Shown: piece by piece, positions 58,838 to 64,000 of the stretch
Layout: each line of letters opens with the position of its first letter
Numbering within the stretch: the stretch's first letter is position 1
Assembly (NCBI GenBank): GCA_006503475.1
Contig: RSEH01000053.1
Span: forward strand, 121,139-185,138
Length of the DNA stretch: 64,000 bases
Direction: 5' to 3'
From: Stentor roeselii
Lineage: Eukaryota; Ciliophora; Heterotrichea; Heterotrichida; Stentoridae
The notes under the pieces: generated by a model
Told to the model about the DNA's origin: nothing
Database searches by the model: none
The model's input: the letters and a program-made list of their open reading frames with translations, nothing else
Translations under genes and position numbers: made by a program

Positions 58838-60313
58838 TTAGTAATTAAGGGATTGAACCTTGATGCCCTGAATGTTTTTTACAGTGATCTCGCCGTCGCT
58901 TCTTCCAAGAACGAGCAGGTCTAAGTTCCGGTCATATCTTATCACATTCACTTGGGGGTACTCAGAGAGAATGTTCAAAGGCGAGTCATCTTGCCAGAAA
59001 GTCACAAATTTCCCCCCGGTTACTATTTTACACCCGACTCGCTCTATACTTCTGATCTGATCACATTCAGCTTCGAAAAGGGCAGATTGACTTCTGACGT
59101 CCCATCTCTAAATGAAAAATACTCGGAATTTGTCAGAGGCTGAGTAAAAGCTCTGACTCGGGCAGTCTAACAGTGAAAGGACTCTGTCATTATGGTAAAA
59201 ATTTGCAACGTTTCGTAAACAACGGTAGTCGATAAGTGAAGCGACTCCGTCATTTGCGCCTGAAATGTAAAGGTCTTTGGAAAATTCAACCAGGGTGTTA
59301 ATGCACTTTGATGACGCTTGATGAGACCTGATTACTTTTTTTCGTTCTAAGTCCCAAAGATGCACCTGGCCTGATGTCCCTGCTGATAAAAGATGCGTCA
59401 GGGGCGATACCAGGCATTTTGTTGATGGCTCTGGGGAGGAAAGGACCTGGATACAGGAAAAACCTCGAGAAATCGACCAGAGCTTTATTGTTTTACTGTC
59501 CCCTGCTGAGATTAAAATGTTGGAAAGGCTGCAGGAGAGAGCTCGGATTGATCTTGAATGAGCTCTGATTGAATTGGCTGGAAGTTGTGATTTGTTTAAG
59601 GGATTTAAATGGACCTCTGAATGGGGTTGAATGTTTAAACGGTAGTCGGAACCTCCTGATATCAGTTTTCCTTGGATCTGGCAAAAACAATTTACTGAGT
59701 TTTTGTGTCCTGTGAAGCGAAAAATGTTTAGTTCTCCTGGCTTCTTGCCTTCGGAGTAGTTTGAAAAAGCGGATCCCGGCTTTTGCCAGGCGTCTCTTTC
59801 GTAAATAGAGTTTTCTATTCGAGAACTGAATGCTCGGTCATGATGCTTCACCACAAAGTTCTTATAACTCATAGGTTTTGTACTCTCTAAAGTTAAGGTT
59901 GAATCTCTGGGCTTCAACAAAACAGAGGATTTCAAAGTAGCTCCAGTCAGAAAGGGGACTGATCGAGTGTTTGGATGAGCCTCTATCTGCAAGGAGTTAA
60001 TTTTATTGATTCCAGGACCTTCTTCAGGTATCAAGTCTTTAGACTTTACCAGTTTGTTGCTTGTATTCGATCTTTTATGTTTCAAGTTCTCAGTCAACGT
60101 AGGACTCGAAGACGACTTAAACAAGTTCTTCAAAGTCTTAAAATACGCACTTTCGACGAACTGCGACTTGATCGACATGAGTTCTTCCAGAGTAGAAGGT
60201 TTAATTTTCGCTTCAGGAGTATCAGCAAGAGTTCCATTGCACGTGCTGCAGTACCCAGGCAATATTTTACTGGAAGTTTGTTGTCGACAGTAGCAAACAT
60301 TTGAAGATTTCAT
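58838..60313 (-). CDS. WD40-repeat protein, two exons
   Basis: Exons 60313-59123 and 59107-58838 give 486 residues. The N-terminal ~25 hold a CxC..CSTC zinc-like cluster; ~45-190 are disordered and basic. Then come WD repeats: [76 protein letters not shown]. The 15-nt intron GTATTTTTCATTTAG interrupts the last listed repeat. Splicing adds [14 protein letters not shown] and two more blades ending [10 protein letters not shown]. The extended protein has a full seven-blade propeller. Function unknown. Start is 41 bp from CFAP20's. Confidence 0.78.
59108..59122 (-). other. 15-nt intron in WD40 gene
   Basis: Minus-strand GTATTTTTCATTTAG, with A at position 10. Joins SASDKFR to RWDVRS, completing a WD repeat. 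The frame then continues 90 codons, stop included. Confidence 0.85.
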
Positions 60314-60354
60314 TGGATTCTCAATTATTTGAAAGTATTCAAATCGATATAAAT

Positions 60355-60927
60355 ATGTTTAAGAACACCTTCCAGTCTGGGTTCTTATCCATTCTTTACA
60401 GTATCGGTGCGAAACCTCTTCAGATCTGGGACAAAAGCGTGAGAAACGGCCATATCAAGAGGATAACTGATACAGACATACAGAGCTCGGTGTTGGAAAT
60501 CATGGGAACCAACGTCTCGACCACGTTCATTACTTGCCCAGCCGATCCGAACCAGACTCTGGGAATCAAGTTGCCGTTTTTAGTCATGATTATCAAGAAT
60601 CTTAAGAAGTACTTCACTTTTGAGGTACAGGTACTTGATGATAAGAATATTAGGAGGAGGTTCAGAGCTTCTAACTACCAAAGCACAACTAGGGTTAAAC
60701 CTTTCATTTGTACTATGCCTATGAGACTTGATGAAGGATGGAATCAGATTCAATTCAATTTATCGGATTTTACTAGAAGAGCTTATGGCACCAATTACAT
60801 TGAAACTCTTCGTGTCCAGCTTCACGCGAATTGTCGACTAAGAAGAATCTATTTCTCAGACAGACTCTATTCCGAAGAAGAACTTCCACCAGAGTTCAAG
60901 CTTTTCTTACCCCTACAGAAGCAATAA
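60355..60927 (+). CDS. CFAP20: Cilia- and flagella-associated protein 20
   Basis: 190 residues with near-complete identity to the very conserved CFAP20/BUG22/GTL3 family from [18 protein letters not shown] through [63 protein letters not shown] and [18 protein letters not shown]. The ATG at 60355 gives the family N-terminus; a TTG 18 codons upstream is rejected. CFAP20 is an inner-junction protein of ciliary doublet microtubules needed for ciliary beat and form. Start preceded by CGATATAAAT. Confidence 0.97.
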   Translation: MFKNTFQSGFLSILYSIGAKPLQIWDKSVRNGHIKRITDTDIQSSVLEIMGTNVSTTFITCPADPNQTLGIKLPFLVMIIKNLKKYFTFEVQVLDDKNIRRRFRASNYQSTTRVKPFICTMPMRLDEGWNQIQFNLSDFTRRAYGTNYIETLRVQLHANCRLRRIYFSDRLYSEEELPPEFKLFLPLQKQ

Positions 60928-60969
60928 GATATTTTAACTTAACCAAAGAGTTATTAACCCTCATCATAA

Positions 60970-61992
60970 ATGGAAGAAGACCAGGTCCTGGTCACTTTTT
61001 CAAGACACAAAAAAAAGATGTGCCTTTCAAAAAACGGTTTTTTGAAATGTTTTGAACTATTTCAACAAGAAAAAACCCTGAAATTTTTCCAGTTTTGTGA
61101 AGATATCCCTGGATTTTTCAGCATTGTTGAAATTTACGAAGAATCTGATATTTTGTTTTTAGTCGGAACTGGATGCGAGCCGATCAGTTCTCAAAGAATT
61201 TTGACAGTCTTTCAATGCAGGTCTTTTCAAGTTGTATGTGAAATTTTATTTCAATACAAGATAAGAGCAGTCAGGTCCAACTTGACAAGAGTCGTTGTTT
61301 TGATTGAAGACCAGGCAATTGTGATGAAGACTGAAAGTTTTATTCAAATAGCAACTGTTAAGGTTTTCGGGCAGTTAAATTTGATTGAAATTTCAGCAAA
61401 TGTTGAATTTTGCTTCATGGTTTTTCCGAAAAGTGAGGAAAAGGGGTATGTTGGAGTTTTTGATTGTTTTAATGCGGCACCTGTGATGAACTTTAGCTGT
61501 CATAAGACAGTCATTGCTAGCCTTGCTTTAAGTGATAACGGAAAAGTACTTGCAACTGCTTCAATTAAAGGAACTATTATCAGGGTATTTGAATGTATCA
61601 CTGGCGACTTGCTGTATCAGTTTAAAAGAGGAATGAGTCCTGCTTGTGTCTATGAAATACAATTTTTTAATCAAGATCAAAAGATTTTCGTTACCAGTTC
61701 AACAGGGAAACTTCATCTGTTTAACCTTGTTAAAATAGAAGAAAGTCAAGGGTTTAAGTCAGTTTTAGCCAGCTGGTTACCTGAAAATTGTTCAGATCAT
61801 TTGAAATCTGCTCGGTCTTCATCTGTGTTTTCGACTGGATTTCAAGAAAAGTTCTCATTTGGATGGACTGAGGACTTTTTGATCCTGGTCAGTGAAAAAG
61901 GAGATTTTTTAGTTTTAGGTAAAAAGGAAAAATTGGAAAAGGTCTCTGAAGGGAAAATCGAAGATTTTTTTTCAGTTGGTAATGTTAACTAA
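60970..61992 (+). CDS. PROPPIN (WIPI/ATG18 family) phosphoinositide-binding beta-propeller
   Basis: 340 residues, usual PROPPIN length. The diagnostic block LATASIKGTIIRVFECITGDLLYQFKRG appears at about residues 193-220; family members have (L/F)RRG, which binds PI3P and PI(3,5)P2, and here it is FKRG. The basic second position is kept as Lys. The downstream FVTSSTGKLHLF matches blade 6. PROPPINs act in autophagosome formation and vacuole/endosome shape. Its TAA overlaps the convergent CGR1 gene's TAG: the four shared bases CTAA (61989-61992). Confidence 0.85.
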   Translation: MEEDQVLVTFSRHKKKMCLSKNGFLKCFELFQQEKTLKFFQFCEDIPGFFSIVEIYEESDILFLVGTGCEPISSQRILTVFQCRSFQVVCEILFQYKIRAVRSNLTRVVVLIEDQAIVMKTESFIQIATVKVFGQLNLIEISANVEFCFMVFPKSEEKGYVGVFDCFNAAPVMNFSCHKTVIASLALSDNGKVLATASIKGTIIRVFECITGDLLYQFKRGMSPACVYEIQFFNQDQKIFVTSSTGKLHLFNLVKIEESQGFKSVLASWLPENCSDHLKSARSSSVFSTGFQEKFSFGWTEDFLILVSEKGDFLVLGKKEKLEKVSEGKIEDFFSVGNVN

Positions 61993-62387
61993 TTATAACT
62001 AGAACTCAGTTGCTTGCCGTGCATCAACTTGTAAAACATTTCAGGAGGTAAGGTTGAGACCTGTTGTCTCAGTTTTTTTGTCATTTTTTTCATCTTTTTA
62101 GGGTCTTTGATCACTTGGAAAGAAGAACTTTTGAACTGGTTTTTTTCTTTCAGCTTTTTTTTTGCTTCAGTCTTTTCTCGCTTTTTTCTTTTCACTTCAG
62201 CTTTTTGGTCCTTTAGTTGTTTTTCGAAGTCCTTCACTTCTTGAAGTTTTGCCTTTTCTTCCATTCTTTGTTCAAAAGTCTTTTTGGGCAAGGAGGCTTT
62301 TTGTTCTTTGTCTAATGAGTTGAAGGGTTTCGAGCCGACTTTCCAAGGTTTTCCTGATTTAGGGATTCCTGAAAGTGACTTAACCAT
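61989..62387 (-). CDS. CGR1: CGR1/CCDC86 family rRNA-processing protein
   Basis: 132 residues from the ATG at 62387 (MVKSLSGIPKSGKPWKVGSK); a longer frame upstream is not credible. Pattern fits the family: an SGKPWK motif, then SLPKKTFEQRMEEKAKLQEVKDFEKQL, a long lysine/glutamate helix, and a C-terminal IKDPKKMKKMTKKLRQQV segment. Yeast Cgr1 acts in nucleolar 60S pre-ribosome processing; human CCDC86 is a perichromosomal/nucleolar relative. The strong basic composition suits a nucleolar place. Convergent with and overlapping the PROPPIN gene by 4 nt. Confidence 0.75.
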   Translation of the reverse strand: MVKSLSGIPKSGKPWKVGSKPFNSLDKEQKASLPKKTFEQRMEEKAKLQEVKDFEKQLKDQKAEVKRKKREKTEAKKKLKEKNQFKSSSFQVIKDPKKMKKMTKKLRQQVSTLPPEMFYKLMHGKQLSSSYN

Positions 62388-62430
62388 GATTATTATTGAA
62401 TGATGGGAGAAAATAATAAAAAATTGAATC

Positions 62431-63819
62431 ATGGGTTCCAATGATTTGGTTGTCTTTTCAATATTGTGATGTTTACTCAGGTCGGCATTGAATTTTGTGG
62501 CTTTTATCGTTGGAATGATTTTTTCTATGAGGAAACAAAAGCAAGATGAAGAAAGGATTACTTTGACTTACACGAGATCCCATTTACTAAAATTGATTTT
62601 GGCAGGTCTAAACTTGTTGGCCTGCTTAATTCTTTTTATAGTCGACTTGGTGATGTCACCAGTTGGTTTTATAATAGAAAACACGACCTACACATGTGTA
62701 TGGATGTTTTCAATAATGCTTCTACGAAGAGAATTTTTAAAAACAGGACAAACCTCAGTATCTCTTCTATGTCTATGGTCCTTTTTGCTACTAACCCCTT
62801 CAATAATGCTAATTCTCGAAGTGACAAAAAAAGTTCCTTCAACAACCCTTCACTTCTCCTTAATCAGCCTTATAGTGCTCTTCAACTTTTTACTTGTGAT
62901 AGTGACAAGTATAAGAAGAGTCGATATCGGCGACATCTATTCCCGAACATCGAGTGTTTACAACCAAATGATGAAATCTTACTTCTTAGAAGACGAAAGT
63001 TTAGAAGACGAAGACCAGATCTGGGACAAGTTAGACAAACTCGCCGATGAATCAATTCCTTTAATCGAAAGAGAAAACATCAAATCAATCACAGTAAAAC
63101 CAGGCGATTCAAAAGACTGGCCTGAAGGTCGAGTTCATTATTTTGCAATAGAAGTGACTTACGGCAAAACCAAAAATCTCTCCAGGACAGTTTTAAGAAG
63201 ATTTCGCGAATTCATCATTTTCTTCATTGACATGAAATCAGCGAACTCTTCAATTCAATTCTCAGAATTTCCAGGAATTCTTCAAATAAAAGAACAGGTC
63301 ACTCCAGCAGTTCTCAGTCAACGGGTCAAGTTTTTCAATGATTTTTTCCAGGTCATCTTGAAGAACAAGTTAAATTCGCCGTTATTTTCAAAGTTTCTTA
63401 GTCTTCGAGTTGCTGAAGTCGCACATCCTAATCAAAGATTGAGGACTTTCAGCTGTGTTCAGGAAATTCCTGTTGAAGTGCAACTTAGCAAGGCTTTCAG
63501 GAAGTCTTCGAGATTTCTTACTAAAGCCAATTATGAAATTGTGGTTTCTAGTGGAGCTTTCTTTGTGAAAACTTTTCATTTGTTTGATGAGTTTAAGGAT
63601 TTGAGGAAAAGACTTCGCAAGAGACATGCCGAAATTGATGAACTTCCTGCGAATCATATTTTAAAGTCATCGGCTAACCCAGAAGTTGTCAAGGAAAGAA
63701 AAGGAAAATTGAGGAATTTTTTACAGAATTTGGTTGAAAACAATGATACCAAAGTTGATAAAGACTTGGTCGGCTTCTTGAATATCGACAAGATCTACTT
63801 TTCTAATATTTCTGAATAA
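62431..63819 (+). CDS. Multi-pass membrane protein with tandem PX-like domains
   Basis: Exons 62431-62465 and 62481-63819 give 457 residues: MGSNDLVVFSILSALNFVAFIV at the start, split by the 15-nt intron GTGATGTTTACTCAG (holds an in-frame TGA). About five hydrophobic helices within residues ~7-150 are followed by a PX domain (~205-310: YFAIEVTYGK, LRRFREFIIF, and a FF-x2-IL segment) and a second PX-like block (~330-440: YEIVVSSGAFFVKTFHLFDEFKDLRKRL). PX domains bind phosphoinositides, mainly PI3P, on endosomes. The N-terminal Gly2 could be myristoylated. Exact family not identified. Confidence 0.78.
62466..62480 (+). other. 15-nt intron in membrane/PX gene
   Basis: GTGATGTTTACTCAG, with A at position 10. 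It restores a frame from the ATG at 62431 and completes the first transmembrane helix. Confidence 0.72.
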
Positions 63820-63896
63820 AGCAAATATAGCTTAAAAATTAATTTAACAATAAAATCTCCATTTTTTCCACACCTGGTGAATTTTTTCTAATAAAA

Positions 63897-64000
63897 ATGT
63901 TGATTGAGAAATCCGAAAACAACAAAAAAAATTTAGCGAAGGTTCTGATTAGTTCTCTTTTACTCGTAGGTGTAATCTACGTCTGTTCATCATCTTCTTC
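63897..64000 (+). CDS. Start of a membrane protein gene (cut by window edge)
   Basis: 34 codons open to the right edge: MLIEKSENNKKNLAKVLISS and then a hydrophobic LLLVGVIYV helix with a Ser run. A short basic N-terminus before a hydrophobic helix suggests a signal anchor. The start is preceded by AATAAAA. Family unknown. Confidence 0.5.
   Translation, partial: MLIEKSENNKKNLAKVLISSLLLVGVIYVCSSSS

Noticed and set aside
60301-60354. TTG start for CFAP20 giving 18 extra residues
   Set aside because: The family begins exactly at MFKN, encoded by the ATG at 60355. Similar TTG/GTG starts at 12500, 20290, 28275 and 11485 were rejected for nearby ATGs in better context.
1-64000. Ciliate stop-codon reassignment (UGA=Trp or UAR=Gln)
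   Set aside because: TAA, TAG and TGA all end recognised proteins at the expected place (e.g. ATG12 TAA, CGR1 TAG, PLAC8 TGA), and Trp is encoded by TGG throughout. Apparent internal stops lie in 14-15 nt introns or in the decayed gene.

Overview
The window looks like macronuclear DNA of a heterotrich ciliate close to Stentor. This is an inference from four things: AT-rich DNA packed with genes on both strands; the standard genetic code, with TAA, TAG and TGA all ending conserved proteins; introns of only 14-15 nt (nine located here by reading frame and protein continuity), the fifteen-mers all having A at position 10; and ciliate or ciliary genes (CFAP20, FAM227, a TmcB-like PAS protein, LRR and WD40 proteins). 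About 40 protein genes are supported. Several needed a tiny intron removed or a non-ATG start rejected.

Layout. 1-4.2 kb: the larger part of a TmcB-like membrane/PAS protein, cut by the left edge. 4.3-13.7 kb: an FCP1-type phosphatase, a four-helix membrane protein, a Rab, then a tight run of FAM227, divergent kinesin and degenerate eIF4A-like helicase on the minus strand, facing a myristoylated protein and a FYVE-like coiled-coil protein. 13.9-20.2 kb: LRR/EF-hand protein, COMMD10, ATG12, small unknowns, PLAC8 and a cyclin-box protein. 21-28.3 kb: kinase, myristoylated protein, B-box/WD40 protein, a tandem RING-like cysteine array and an arrestin. 28.5-41.3 kb: a three-gene tandem family of unknown function, a TPR protein, a 1,534-residue CCCH protein and a 1,273-residue coiled coil. 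41.5-46.2 kb is gene-poor: a decayed gene, a C2H2 zinc-finger gene, three 50-bp tandem repeats and a GC-rich, highly self-complementary segment that may be an RNA gene. 46.2-64 kb is dense again: BRF1, a pseudokinase-Kelch fusion, a COX20-like protein, an EF-hand-like protein, an inactive papain-fold protein, a TMEM131 homologue, an eEF1A-type methyltransferase, H2A.Z, WD40, CFAP20, a PROPPIN, CGR1 and a membrane/PX protein.

The genes do not form one pathway. Recurrent themes are autophagy and endosomes (ATG12, PROPPIN, COMMD10, PX, Rab, arrestin), cilia (CFAP20, FAM227, kinesin), Pol III/chromatin/ribosome biogenesis (BRF1, H2A.Z, CGR1), and enzyme folds that have lost catalytic residues (eIF4A-like, papain-like, kinase-Kelch, a Rab with altered switch II).

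The most unusual feature is how gene boundaries are built. Divergent start codons lie 4-7 bp apart, same-direction genes are separated by 0-18 nt, and one convergent pair overlaps at its stop codons. Short AT-only elements (TATAA, AATAA) abut the start codons, and sense-strand base skew switches from C-rich before ATG to G-rich after stop.
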